Positions 16,772-24,989 of a stretch of 27,234 nt of DNA are shown here, piece by piece. Position 1 is the first letter of the stretch. Every line of letters begins with the position of its first letter. This DNA comes from CAITZA01 sp937915285 (GTDB taxonomy: Bacteria; Desulfobacterota; Desulfomonilia; Desulfomonilales; Desulfomonilaceae). The position numbers and the translations under genes are program-made. The stretch spans positions 1 through 27,234 of the forward strand of contig DAISIV010000045.1 of assembly GCA_036821825.1 (NCBI GenBank), read 5' to 3'. The notes beneath the pieces are model-generated. The model ran no database searches, was not told where the DNA came from, and saw only the letters and a list, made by a program, of their open reading frames with translations.

Positions 16772-18021
16772 ACCCCGTCTCCTCGAAGAAATTTTATGAT
16801 GTTGTCAATATCTACAGTGACCTGTTGCTTGGAGAACATGTCCCTGACGGTAACTGAATTGCTCGACAGCTCATCTGACCCAATCATCAACGTTTTGCCG
16901 GCCCCAACTCTGTCAGCCTGCTTCATATGTGACTTGAGACTGGAAGACGAATACCTGGTTTCAACACTGAAACCGGAATTCCTCAGAGCGTTGGTCAACC
17001 TGTAGCACACTTCCCGTGATTGGTCCCCAAGGGCAGCCACGTACAGATCCACCTTCCTGGCAAACCTGTCATCTTCATCCTTAAGGCTCATCAGGAGTCT
17101 TTCTATGCCTATGGCAAAACCTATGCCTGAAACATCAGGACCGCCGAGTTCTGCCAGAAGGCTGTCGTAACGGCCTCCGCCTCCCACGGCCTTGGAGTGT
17201 CCCAAATCGTTGTCTATTATCTCAAATGCGGTACGGGAATAATAATCAAGACCCCGTACCATACCCGGTTCCAGTCTGTACGGTATGTTGAGAATATCCA
17301 AGCCCCTGCGAACCCCGTCAAAATGCTCTTTGCACGGATCATCGAGGAAATTGACGATCATGGGAGCAGAAGCCATTATCTGGGCGCAATCCGCAACCTT
17401 GCAGTCCAAAGAGCGCATGGGATTTGTTTGCATGCGTCTTTGACAATCGCCGCAAAGGTTTTCAAAGTGTCGCTGGAGGAACGCCGTCAGTTCTCCCCTG
17501 TAGATTGCCCGGCATCTCTTGCATCCCACCGAGTTTAATTCAACAAAAAGACCACTCGAGCCAATGGCCCCAAGAATGGAACACGCACAGGCTATAACCT
17601 CTGAATCTGTGAGAGGATCATCGTCTCCCAAAACCTCTGCATTTAGCTGGAAGAATTGCCGGTAGCGTCCTTTAGAAGGTCTTTCTCTTCTGAACATCGG
17701 TCCGACTGTAAAAAGTTTGAGAAGTGACTCTTTTTTCAGCAGGGAGTGCTCAACCACTGATCTAAGTATCCCGGCCGTAGCCTCCGGTCGTAGGCTAAGG
17801 GTTTCTCCCCCCAGGTCCTCAAACGTGTACATCTCTTTTTCAACAATGTCTGTGACCTGTCCGATGCCCCTCACAAAAAGTTCGGTCTTCTCCATTATCG
17901 GGGTCACAATCTCCCTGAATCCAAACCTTTTCAAAACCGAACGCGCAGACTCTGTGACAAAAGACCACTTTGCCCCGTCGTCAGGCAGTATATCGTGAAA
18001 ACCTTTTACTAATGTTATCAT
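16768..18021 (-). CDS. hisS: Histidyl-tRNA synthetase
   Basis: Class IIa synthetase, 417 aa, normal length. It begins with KGFHDILPDD, and shows RPEATAGILRS, motif 2 FRRERPSKGRYRQFFQLNAE, the histidine motif LEPGMVRGLDYYSRTAFE, GGGGRYDSL and motif 3 GIGFAIGIERLL, followed by a C-terminal anticodon-binding domain. A cluster of cysteines (CKRC, CGDC, LDCKVADC; about residues 167-215) is like that found in many bacterial HisRS and may bind zinc. The ATG at 18021 is preceded by a short leader from the candidate promoter at 18070-18099. It overlaps aspS by 4 nt, a common hisS-aspS pairing. Confidence 0.97.
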   Translation of the reverse strand: MITLVKGFHDILPDDGAKWSFVTESARSVLKRFGFREIVTPIMEKTELFVRGIGQVTDIVEKEMYTFEDLGGETLSLRPEATAGILRSVVEHSLLKKESLLKLFTVGPMFRRERPSKGRYRQFFQLNAEVLGDDDPLTDSEVIACACSILGAIGSSGLFVELNSVGCKRCRAIYRGELTAFLQRHFENLCGDCQRRMQTNPMRSLDCKVADCAQIMASAPMIVNFLDDPCKEHFDGVRRGLDILNIPYRLEPGMVRGLDYYSRTAFEIIDNDLGHSKAVGGGGRYDSLLAELGGPDVSGIGFAIGIERLLMSLKDEDDRFARKVDLYVAALGDQSREVCYRLTNALRNSGFSVETRYSSSSLKSHMKQADRVGAGKTLMIGSDELSSNSVTVRDMFSKQQVTVDIDNIIKFLRGDGV

Positions 18022-18069
18022 GACCAGCGGTCCTCAAATGCCGCGTTTTTACTGTAATACAAACTCCTA

Positions 18070-18099
18070 AGCATACTCTTAAAAGTCGCCTGTGGTCAA
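18070..18099 (-). promoter_or_regulatory. Candidate promoter for hisS-aspS
   Basis: On the minus strand TTGACC (18094-18099) and TATGCT (18070-18075) are separated by 18 nt. The start of transcription would be about 40 nt before the hisS ATG. No T-box or leader peptide is apparent in that short leader. The rest of the 228-nt gap up to metW holds no gene; a small CTACT/AGTAG hairpin near 18210 could end metW transcription but has no T-tract in the right direction. Confidence 0.45.
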
Positions 18100-18249
18100 G
18101 AAGAGTTTTGAACGCAATTTGTCTCCATATTTTGGGTGAATGGGTTTACCGCGAAAAATGAGTTCCAAGGAACAATAATCAGATCAGTTGAGGGCTATTT
18201 TCTACTGCGAAGTAGTCTGACAGGGAAATGTGAATGCGTGGCCGACATT

Positions 18250-18879
18250 TTAATAGGCTGAGATCAGGCAGCACCCCCATTCAGCTCTGCGATTCGGCCA
18301 GAACATCTCTTTGCGGGGACGGTCATTCAGAATAAATATTTCCTTTTCTATCTTTGCGCCTATCTGTCTGACAAAACTCCTGAAATCCTCTATGGTCAGA
18401 CGATGGATGTCGGGAGTGTTGTACCATGGGTGCGGGTGCGTCCCGGAAATCGGTGTTCTACCCGACACGACGTATTCAAACATCAGTTTCCAGTGCCCGA
18501 AATTCGGGAAGGTAATTATGGACTTTGAGCCAACCCTCAGCATTTCCTTTACCAGGGCCTCGGGATTCATGAGCTGCTGAAGTGTTCTACTAAGTACAAC
18601 GTATTCATAGCTAAGGTCCGGAAATCCCTCCAATCCTTGATCAAGGTCAAGGGTCATCACCCTTATGCCTCTTTCAATGCTACGGATCACCTTCTCCTGA
18701 TCTACCTCTACACCACATCCTTCAACATCCTTTTCATCACGAAGGCGTGACAGGAGAGTTCCCGTTCCGCACCCAAGGTCCAGAACCCGTGTTCCAGGCG
18801 TGATCAATTCTATGATTACGTTGAAGCCTGCCTCGAACTCGTGAAACGGCGTGCGTATTTCAACTACTGTGTTTGACAC
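18250..18879 (-). CDS. metW: Methionine biosynthesis protein MetW
   Basis: Methyltransferase-fold protein, 209 aa, paired with MetX in many proteobacteria. SAM-site-like VLDLGCGTGTLLS (residues 32-44), GVEVDQEKV and DLDQGLEGFPDLSYEYVVLS are typical; FPNFGHWK and TPHPWYNTPDIH-type residues (HPHPWYNTPDIH here) are MetW signatures. Its role is to support homoserine acylation by MetX; catalytic methyl transfer is not established. The GTG start lies 20 nt inside the metX end with GAGGGG about 11 nt upstream, so the two are translationally coupled. Confidence 0.95.
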   Translation of the reverse strand: MSNTVVEIRTPFHEFEAGFNVIIELITPGTRVLDLGCGTGTLLSRLRDEKDVEGCGVEVDQEKVIRSIERGIRVMTLDLDQGLEGFPDLSYEYVVLSRTLQQLMNPEALVKEMLRVGSKSIITFPNFGHWKLMFEYVVSGRTPISGTHPHPWYNTPDIHRLTIEDFRSFVRQIGAKIEKEIFILNDRPRKEMFWPNRRAEWGCCLISAY

Positions 18880-20023
18880 CGTTTAAAAAGCCCCTCATTA
18901 TTCGGGTTAGTTTCGGCATAGCCGCCGGGATAAGGAAGGAGTCATGACCATACGGCATGTCCAACTCAACAAAAGAAACATCCTTTTTAAGAGCCTGAAG
19001 TGATCTTACTATGGCCAGAGACATGGAAGTCGGGTAAAGCCAGTCTGATGTAAAGGACAAAACCAGCATTTTGGCGTTTACCGATTTGAAGGCGCTGATA
19101 AGGTCTCCATACTGACTTTCCAGATCAAAATAATCAATGGCCTTTGTGATTGTGATGTATGAATCCTCGTCAAACCTTTCCATGAACTTTGCGCCCTGAT
19201 GCTGGAGATAAGATTCCACCTCGAATTCGCCTCCGCCTATTTCATTCTCACCAAGGCTGTATGTCGTTCCGTCCATGTCCTTCAAAGTGAGTTTGCGCCC
19301 GAACTTCCTTTCCATGATCTCTTCGGAAAGATAAGTTATGTGACCTATCATCCTTGCCACAGCAAGCCCACGTCCCATTCTGACAGAATCTGAATTAACC
19401 TCCGGCAGTCCGCAGGCGCCTATTGGATCGGAATAAATTGCGTTTCTTCCCACCCAGTTAAAGGCAATGCCCTGGGGTGATAACCTGGCGGTGGCAGCTA
19501 TCACGATAGCGGACTTGACCCTGTCAGGGTATCTTGAGGCCCAGTCAAGCGACTGCATTCCACCCATTGATCCACCGACAACGCTATGTAGACTCTCGAT
19601 GCCAAGCCTGTCTATCAGTTTGACCTGAACGTTTACCATGTCGGTAATTGTGATCCTGGGGAATGAGCGACCATAGGGTTTGGATGTGGCCGGATTGATG
19701 CTGGTCGGACCTGTTGTGCCTTTGCAACCTCCCAGACAATTAGAACAAATGACAAAATACCTGTTGGTATCGATGCCCTTACCCGGACCTATCATGCCAT
19801 CCCACCATCCGGGTCTGCCATTTTCAGAAATCCCTGCAGCGTGTGCGTCGCCAGAAAGGGCATGAAGAACCAAAACCGCATTGTCCCTGGACGCAGACAA
19901 CCGACCGTATGTCTCATAGGCAACAGTCAGCGGGCCCAGGAATACGCCGGAGTCCAACTCTATGCCATCAAATTCGGCGTAAAGTTTCGACGTCGTCTGG
20001 CTGTTGGAGCACCCGTCCACCAT
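18860..20023 (-). CDS. metX: Homoserine O-acyltransferase (MetX type)
   Basis: Alpha/beta-hydrolase that transfers an acetyl (in some relatives succinyl) group from CoA to homoserine, the first committed step of methionine synthesis. The nucleophile elbow is GGSMGG (S152), and the other triad residues are D327 in SDWLYP and H360 in PYGHDSFL. LSGDAHAAG, GWWDGMIGPGK and SNCLGGCKGTTGP are conserved MetX segments. Length 387 aa is typical. Acetyl versus succinyl preference is not decided here. The ATG at 20023 has only a weak Shine-Dalgarno. The 156-nt upstream gap shows no SAM riboswitch that I can recognise. Confidence 0.95.
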   Translation of the reverse strand: MVDGCSNSQTTSKLYAEFDGIELDSGVFLGPLTVAYETYGRLSASRDNAVLVLHALSGDAHAAGISENGRPGWWDGMIGPGKGIDTNRYFVICSNCLGGCKGTTGPTSINPATSKPYGRSFPRITITDMVNVQVKLIDRLGIESLHSVVGGSMGGMQSLDWASRYPDRVKSAIVIAATARLSPQGIAFNWVGRNAIYSDPIGACGLPEVNSDSVRMGRGLAVARMIGHITYLSEEIMERKFGRKLTLKDMDGTTYSLGENEIGGGEFEVESYLQHQGAKFMERFDEDSYITITKAIDYFDLESQYGDLISAFKSVNAKMLVLSFTSDWLYPTSMSLAIVRSLQALKKDVSFVELDMPYGHDSFLIPAAMPKLTRIMRGFLNGVKHSS

Positions 20024-20179
20024 GTTTTTTAGAAATCCCTGATTGTTTGATGATAACCAAGTTAAGGCGGTAAACCCTACAGGTCTATAGTGGGGTCACT
20101 TTGCGCATGAGGCGCCATTCCAACAAGACGTCTGATGCACAGACCTGTCATTACTCCTGTTCCGTGGCTAGTCTTCCAG

Positions 20180-21667
20180 TTAGTTAATATCAAAGGCTGG
20201 CAAAGTCAATTTACTGGAACAATATTTTTCTAAAACTTCAGGCAGGGAAGGTTTTCGTCCCGAGGATGCAATTTCACGCAAGAAAGAACCGGCTGAAGGT
20301 TTTACAAACCATTCCTCGCCGTAGTCCGCCTCGAGTTTCTTCCTGAGGATGGCTGCGCCAGACCACGCCATGACGTAGTCCAGGGAGTAAAAGTCCGTTT
20401 CCATATCCATCAGGTAACCTTCAGGCTCGTGTTCAAAACCTGTAGCCTGTTCCATATAACAAGAATAACTGGCAGAGTTTTTTAGATCCTGTCCATCGAA
20501 ATATTCCTTTTCGGCCAGAAATTTTCCAATGTAACGCCTGATGAGACAAAATCTTTTAGTGGCGCACCTCTTCGACAGGAATTGCGCATCAGCATGATCC
20601 ATTTTTGCTACCCGGGTAAGCCAGGCCTCATTCTCAGCCAATTCCATGAACAGGAAGGCAAAAGTCTCATCCAGCGCTGACGAACGGTAGAACCTTCTGT
20701 ATTCAAGGGCAAGCTCGGGCGAGAAACTACTCAGGAACGCGGCGTGCCCTGTCTCATGAAGCAAGGTCTCCATGTCAAGCAGACCTCCTACCGGGTTCAT
20801 GATCACATGAATTTCTCCAGGCACGTCTATGCCTATACAAATGGCGTCGAAACTCTTGAGCGGCGAAACCTCGGTCTCAAAAAAGACGTTCGGGCTATCA
20901 AACAAGTTGAAGCCCAAAGCCTGAAATGTGTCTTTCGCAGGAGCCAGAACCCCGACATTCTGGAAGAATTGATCAAACTGATCTATGTTGAGAAGCCTCA
21001 GGGCGTGATAACGATTGATGTTCCGGAAGGGTTGCATGAGCGTCTCTTCAACCCATGGTGTCATCTGTCTGAAATATTCATCCCTAGTCTGATCAAGAAA
21101 AGCCTTGCAAGCCTCTGACCAATCATCAAAATTTGTCTGCTTTTTATCTTCACAGTACCTGGAATAACTATTGTATCCGAATTTTTCCGTAACTGTTCTG
21201 ACGTTTAGTTCCGTTATGGCCATGAGAATTGGATTAATAACCTTCTTGAGGAATATCGTGCTATCAATCCTCATCAAGTCCCTTTTTTGATGATTGTTCT
21301 GTTTTTGGAGCCAGGGAATGATCTCGAGGGCCGGGATCTTTTCATCCTCAATGTTCATTCTGCCGTGTTCCATGTAGAATTTCAGCATGTCCCCAAGAGA
21401 AGCCGTTCGCTGCTCCATAGCCAGATCCATGCATGAGAACAAAGCCCGGGCAGAACGGTTTCCTATGTCCTGGTTGGACGCCTGTTCCATCATTCTCTTC
21501 AGATAATCAATAGTTTTTTGCTTGAGTAAAAGCGGACGAGACTTGAGTATATCACCCACACCAAGGGCGGACGGGAAGCCTTGAGCCTGATTAACTGCAA
21601 GACGAGCTAGGTCCCTGTGAGCCGCATCAAGCTGCTCGACAATTTTTCCAAGCGACAAATCATTCAC
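20180..21667 (-). CDS. M3-like zinc metallopeptidase
   Basis: Gluzincin-type peptidase of 495 aa. The zinc site is HETGH (H304, E305, H308) with the probable third ligand E334 in SALDETFAFL, as in oligopeptidase F/M3 and the M3-like uncharacterised families. Mostly helical, no signal peptide, so probably a cytoplasmic oligopeptidase. It is shorter than classical M3 enzymes (about 570-680 aa). The tail motif MDTDFYSLDYVMAW-like (METDFYSLDYVMAW here) and the tyrosines near GFEHEPEGYLMDME fit the substrate-binding region of the group. The start is GTG 21667; the ribosome-binding site is weak. It is flanked by a small zinc-ribbon gene upstream and metX downstream, neither of which explains its role. 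Confidence 0.85.
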   Translation of the reverse strand: MNDLSLGKIVEQLDAAHRDLARLAVNQAQGFPSALGVGDILKSRPLLLKQKTIDYLKRMMEQASNQDIGNRSARALFSCMDLAMEQRTASLGDMLKFYMEHGRMNIEDEKIPALEIIPWLQKQNNHQKRDLMRIDSTIFLKKVINPILMAITELNVRTVTEKFGYNSYSRYCEDKKQTNFDDWSEACKAFLDQTRDEYFRQMTPWVEETLMQPFRNINRYHALRLLNIDQFDQFFQNVGVLAPAKDTFQALGFNLFDSPNVFFETEVSPLKSFDAICIGIDVPGEIHVIMNPVGGLLDMETLLHETGHAAFLSSFSPELALEYRRFYRSSALDETFAFLFMELAENEAWLTRVAKMDHADAQFLSKRCATKRFCLIRRYIGKFLAEKEYFDGQDLKNSASYSCYMEQATGFEHEPEGYLMDMETDFYSLDYVMAWSGAAILRKKLEADYGEEWFVKPSAGSFLREIASSGRKPSLPEVLEKYCSSKLTLPAFDIN

Positions 21668-21856
21668 GAAATTAACCCAATTCTTCTAAAAGGCCTGAAG
21701 GATATACTGAGCCTAGGGTGAAGGTCCCTGAATTAAAAACCCATGACAAAAAGGGTCTTTCAGTTCCGACAGTTCAATCTTGGCATCGGCAGATTAAATC
21801 AATTTGTTGTTCGCTGCAACTTTCAATTCTGATGTGGAGCTAAAGTAAAAATGCCA

Positions 21857-22045
21857 TCAACTAGCCGCCCACTTGGATCTTGAGTTGTAAGAATTCCGTT
21901 GTCCGTTCTTCCTGTTCGGTCTGTTTGGAGCTGCTCCCTTGGTTTTCTTGTTCATGAGACATTCCCAGGAACAGTAGCCGTATGATGAATAAGTCATGGT
22001 CTGCACGGCTGTGTATTCTCTTCCACACGTCTTACACCTTTGCAA
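21857..22045 (-). CDS. Small zinc-ribbon-like protein
   Basis: The 62-aa product has a CKTCGREY motif at the N-terminus and YCSWECL (C4, C7, C25, C29), a C-x2-C / C-x3-C arrangement suited to one zinc ion. The C-terminal half is basic and Asn/Arg-rich (NRPNRKNGQRNSYNSRS), which could contact nucleic acid. A perfect AAGGAGG 7 nt before the TTG start strongly supports it as a real gene; an ATT one codon earlier is less likely. No terminator or obvious partner is seen; the peptidase gene follows after 190 nt on the same strand. Function unknown. Confidence 0.72.
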   Translation of the reverse strand: MQRCKTCGREYTAVQTMTYSSYGYCSWECLMNKKTKGAAPNRPNRKNGQRNSYNSRSKWAAS

Positions 22046-22725
22046 AATGGTTCCTCCTTAAATTCCACTGTCATCCGCATCCGGATGAAGTATGTGTCAA
22101 TTTTGTTGTTATGTTTCAGAAGCATATTCGCCCTACCGGAATTTCCGAAAAGGGCATGCGTGAAATGATTTCCTGCCTCAAAAACAGCTCTGATGTCCTT
22201 ACTGTCATCCCGTTTGAAACATGAGGTTCAGTCTGTCTCAAACGTTAGTCCCGGACCGTCTGTTCCCCCGAAAACCGAACTGCTGGTTAACGACAAACAA
22301 GCATCTGGTCAATCAAGGTTAGGATTCAAATCTGGTGGCTTAGTCAAAACGACCTGTGTAACATGAGTTATAGGGTTGCTTTAACAGTACACTCGTAATT
22401 AATGTCGAAGTCCATGCCCCATCACACTAATGCGTCCCGCCTCCGAACATCCACTCATGCGCTGTAAGACATCGATAGCGCCTGAAAGTTCGTTCAACTT
22501 TTGAGAAATCGCTGGGGAGTCGAGAAGCTTGCTCACAGTTCATGGGAAATACGCGACGCGCTAGCCGCCACCATTCCTTCACCCAACTGCGCCAACAAAC
22601 TCCTGCAATAAGAGCACGATCATTCGTTGTTGCGATTAAGGGGTCAATAAAACGCAATTACATGATCGGTTTGTTATCATCAGAAACGAGGCTTGTCAAA
22701 CAATGAATGCCTTCGAGAAAAAAAA
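22046..22725. other. Gene-free stretch upstream of the rpmI promoter
   Basis: About 680 nt without a gene I can support. Small open frames exist (22427-22657 on the minus strand, 76 aa; 21982-22224 on the plus strand overlapping the zinc-ribbon gene) but lack ribosome-binding sites and recognisable motifs. infC and thrS, which commonly precede rpmI, are absent. No tRNA, repeat array or mobile element was found. Confidence 0.6.
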
Positions 22726-22754
22726 TTGTCACAAAAAATGTTTTCATGTATAAA
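22726..22754 (+). promoter_or_regulatory. Promoter for rpmI-rplT(-pheST)
   Basis: TTGTCA (22726-22731), a 17-nt spacer and TATAAA (22749-22754), set in A/T-rich DNA with an A-tract just upstream. This is the best sigma70-type promoter match in the window. It predicts a start near 22761 and a leader of about 270 nt before rpmI. Confidence 0.6.
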
Positions 22755-22861
22755 TAGTGGTTTGAAAGAACGCCATTCAATGCTTTTCTGTTTCAGGGAC
22801 AGGGAAGTGTTTATAAGGGCTTCTTGGCTAGTTGAATGTTGTTAATTTGGTTTTAATGCGT

Positions 22862-23018
22862 CAGGAGTAACTCGTGCTGGCGCGAATGTCATCGATGACA
22901 CTCATCGCCCCAGACTGAAAAGCCGAAGGCCTCAGGCCCCGAAGCCGGCGGCTTCAGCGAGCGCGCTCACATACTCTAGCGGTGACTCAAGAAACGCGTG
23001 AGGGTCGAAGTTAAAATC
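22862..23018 (+). promoter_or_regulatory. Structured 5' leader of the rpmI operon, candidate ribosomal-protein autoregulatory RNA
   Basis: Within the predicted leader several hairpins are packed together. TGTCA-TCGA-TGACA (22887-22900, a perfect 14-bp palindrome) can be extended by CTGG (22877-22880) with CCAG (22910-22913). GGCC-TCA-GGCC lies at 22928-22938, GAAGCC-GGC-GGCTTC at 22941-22955 and the palindrome GAGCGCGCTC at 22959-22968. AGCCG (22921-22925) could instead pair with CGGCT (22949-22953), competing with the third hairpin. L20 represses its own operon through leader RNA in other bacteria, so a similar role is plausible. No known Rfam motif was matched by eye. Confidence 0.45.
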
Positions 23019-23032
23019 AGGGAGAGAGCGAA

Positions 23033-23230
23033 ATGCCCAAATTAAAAAGTTGCCGTGGAGCGGCCAAACGGTTCACCGTTTTAAAAAGCGGAAAAATCAA
23101 GAGAAAAAAGGCATATCACAGCCATATACTTACATCGAAGACGCGTAAACAGAAGAGGAACCTCAGACACGGCGCCTTGATCGACAAAAGGGACGCCGGT
23201 CAGATCAGAAGGTTGCTCCCTTACGGATAG
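23033..23230 (+). CDS. rpmI: 50S ribosomal protein L35
   Basis: Basic 65-aa ribosomal protein of normal length: MPKLKSCRGAAKRF at the start, KRKKAYHSHILTSKTRKQKRNLR in the middle (broken here for length: KKAYHSHIL and TRKQKRNLR) and RRLLPYG at the end are diagnostic. GGGAGAG lies about 8 nt before the ATG. It is followed by rplT after 94 nt, the universal L35-L20 pairing, but infC is not upstream. Confidence 0.97.
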   Translation: MPKLKSCRGAAKRFTVLKSGKIKRKKAYHSHILTSKTRKQKRNLRHGALIDKRDAGQIRRLLPYG

Positions 23231-23324
23231 ACAAAAAACTAGAATTGTGGTGTCCGAAATTCAGGCTCGTCCTGACGCCACGATTTTTAACTGATATTTG
23301 CAGCTACATCTTTAGGAGAAGACT

Positions 23325-23684
23325 ATGCCGAGAGTAAGATGCGCGCCCGCCAGCAGGGCACGTCGAAAAAAGATCATGAAAATGGCGAAGGGTTATGTCG
23401 GTGGTAGGAGTAGGACCCTCAAACAAGCCAAGGAAACTGTCGAACGTGCTTTATGCTATGCGTATCGGGACAGGAGAAACCGGAAGAGAGATTTCAGGCG
23501 TTTGTGGATAGCCAGAATTAACGCAGCGGCAAGGTTGAACGGCATTCATTACAACAGGCTGATAGAAGGACTGCGAAAGGCGGAAGTGGCCATAGACAGG
23601 AAGATACTGGCTGACCTTGCAATCAGTGATCCTGGAGCTTTCAAGAACATAGCTGATCGCGCTCTGGTGGCGCTTACAGCCTGA
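23325..23684 (+). CDS. rplT: 50S ribosomal protein L20
   Basis: 119 aa, normal length; binds 23S rRNA early in 50S assembly and in several bacteria represses its own operon. Family segments: MPRVRCAPASRARRKKI, AKGYVGGRSRTLKQA, YAYRDRRNRKRDFRRLWI and RINAAARLNGIHYNRLI. TAGGAG sits 6-7 nt before the ATG. The leader upstream of rpmI is a candidate target for its autoregulation. Two hairpins, the second a strong terminator, follow it. Confidence 0.98.
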   Translation: MPRVRCAPASRARRKKIMKMAKGYVGGRSRTLKQAKETVERALCYAYRDRRNRKRDFRRLWIARINAAARLNGIHYNRLIEGLRKAEVAIDRKILADLAISDPGAFKNIADRALVALTA

Positions 23685-23706
23685 TTACTTGTCCTGTTTG
23701 TCTCAG

Positions 23707-23746
23707 GCAAGCGCGCCGACAGATTAATTTCCCATACCGCGCTTGC
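23707..23746 (+). terminator. Hairpin 1 after rplT
   Basis: GCAAGCGCG (23707-23715) pairs perfectly with CGCGCTTGC (23738-23746) around a 22-nt loop. There is no T-tract after it, so alone it is not an intrinsic terminator; it may stabilise the mRNA 3' end or be part of a control region with the next hairpin. Confidence 0.45.
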
Positions 23747-23762
23747 TGTCATTCGCTGATTC

Positions 23763-23796
23763 AGAGCGGCCCGTTATGGCCGCTCTTTGATTTTTT
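23763..23796 (+). terminator. Rho-independent terminator or attenuator between rplT and pheS
   Basis: AGAGCGGCC (23763-23771), loop CGTTAT and GGCCGCTCT (23778-23786) make a perfect 9-bp stem, followed by TTGATTTTTT. It is a textbook terminator, about 60 nt before the pheS start. No phenylalanine-rich leader peptide (as in E. coli pheM) is visible before it, so any attenuation would need another signal. Confidence 0.85.
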
Positions 23797-23852
23797 GAGA
23801 CTATTAAAGTAAACAAATCGAAAAAGAATATTTTAATCTGGTTGAGGTTCCA

Positions 23853-24869
23853 ATGATCGAGAAACTTAACGCCCTTAAAGAATCCACTATAGCGTCTCTG
23901 GTTGAATTGCCAGACACCAGGGCGCTGAATGAACTGAGAACAAGAATTTTGGGGCGAAAGGGAGAATTGACCGGCTTGCTCAGAAGTCTGAAGGATTTTG
24001 GTCCGGAAGACAGATCAAAAATCGGAAAACTCGCCAATGAAATAAAACAGGATCTTGAAACCAGATTCGACCTGATTGAAAAAAAATTTGTAGAAGAATT
24101 GGAAGAACTGGAGACTGAGAAGGAATTCATAGATGTGACTTTACCTGGACGTCGCTCTGAAATGGGGTGTTTACACGTTCTCAATCAGGTCACAATGGAA
24201 TTGATAGATGTTTTTACGGGACTTGGATTTCAATTGGCCGAAGGTCCTGAAGTAGAGATGGATTATTACAATTTTGAGGCGCTCAACATTCCCAGGGATC
24301 ACCCTGCGAGGGATATGCAGGATACGTTCTATTTCTCGGACAATGTTGTGCTAAGAACTCACACGTCTCCAGTTCAGATCCGTACCATGGAAAAAACCAG
24401 GCCTCCTGTTCGGATTATCTGCCCCGGCAAGGTCTACAGAAGGGATGCTGACATTACCCATTCACCTATGTTCATGCAGATTGAGGGATTATGGGTCGAC
24501 AGAAACGTCTCCCTGGCCGATCTCAAGGGTGTGCTCACCGCTTTTGTTCACGAATACTTCGGAACAGAAGTAGGGCTTAGGTTCCGGCCGAGTTTTTTCC
24601 CGTTCACTGAACCGTCAGCCGAAGTAGACATTCAATGTGTCATTTGTGGAGGTTCCGGATGCAGAACCTGCTCGTCCACCGGATGGCTTGAGATACTCGG
24701 TTCGGGTATGGTGGATCCGGCCCTTTATGGCTTTGTGGATTATGACCCGGAGTTGTATTCGGGGTTTGCGTTTGGGATGGGGATCGAGAGGATTGCCATG
24801 CTAAAATACGGAATACCGGATATAAGGTCTTTCTACGAAAATGACGTGCGTTTTCTCAAACAGTTTTAG
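23853..24869 (+). CDS. pheS: Phenylalanyl-tRNA synthetase alpha subunit
   Basis: Catalytic subunit of the alpha2beta2 PheRS, 338 aa. An N-terminal coiled-coil tRNA-binding arm (about 1-90, with RTRILGRKGELTGLLRSL) leads into the class II core: LPGRRSEMGCLHVLNQV, GFQLAEGPEVEMDYYNFEALN, RTHTSPVQIRTM, VYRRDADITHSPMFMQIEG (motif 2) and FAFGMGIERIAMLKYGI (motif 3). Two CxxC-like pairs, CVICGGSGCRTC, are the usual insert of bacterial PheS. A GAGG motif precedes the ATG. pheT follows after 120 nt. Confidence 0.98.
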   Translation: MIEKLNALKESTIASLVELPDTRALNELRTRILGRKGELTGLLRSLKDFGPEDRSKIGKLANEIKQDLETRFDLIEKKFVEELEELETEKEFIDVTLPGRRSEMGCLHVLNQVTMELIDVFTGLGFQLAEGPEVEMDYYNFEALNIPRDHPARDMQDTFYFSDNVVLRTHTSPVQIRTMEKTRPPVRIICPGKVYRRDADITHSPMFMQIEGLWVDRNVSLADLKGVLTAFVHEYFGTEVGLRFRPSFFPFTEPSAEVDIQCVICGGSGCRTCSSTGWLEILGSGMVDPALYGFVDYDPELYSGFAFGMGIERIAMLKYGIPDIRSFYENDVRFLKQF

Positions 24870-24942
24870 TGGAACCCATTGATTCCTTCAACAATACTTC
24901 ATTCATGTTTTATTGATGGACTAATGAAACACGTGGAACCGG

Positions 24943-24968
24943 CGGATCGAAGTTTCATCCGATTTTTC
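24943..24968 (+). terminator. Weak hairpin with T-tract between pheS and pheT
   Basis: CGGAT (24943-24947) can pair with ATCCG (24957-24961), followed by ATTTTTC. The stem is only 5 bp, so at most this is a leaky attenuator; it may be chance. Confidence 0.25.
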
Positions 24969-24989
24969 AGTAAAGAGGGGTAATCAAGA

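Noticed and set aside
20024..20179. SAM riboswitch upstream of metX
   Set aside because: The 156-nt gap shows no pattern that I can match to SAM-I or SAM-II and no terminator; a covariance-model search would settle it.
21982..22224. 80-aa plus-strand frame
   Set aside because: It overlaps the start of the zinc-ribbon gene antisense and has no ribosome-binding site; its later part looks codon-like but there is no start with support.
22427..22657. 76-aa minus-strand frame in the gene-free stretch
   Set aside because: No ribosome-binding site, no recognisable motif, no neighbour on the same strand; it cannot be told from chance. Could be a decayed gene remnant, but nothing supports that directly.
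12904..23796. Repeat family based on the GAGCGGCC...GGCCGC hairpins at 12904 and 23763
   Set aside because: Loops and flanks differ; both are simply GC-rich terminator stems with similar cores.
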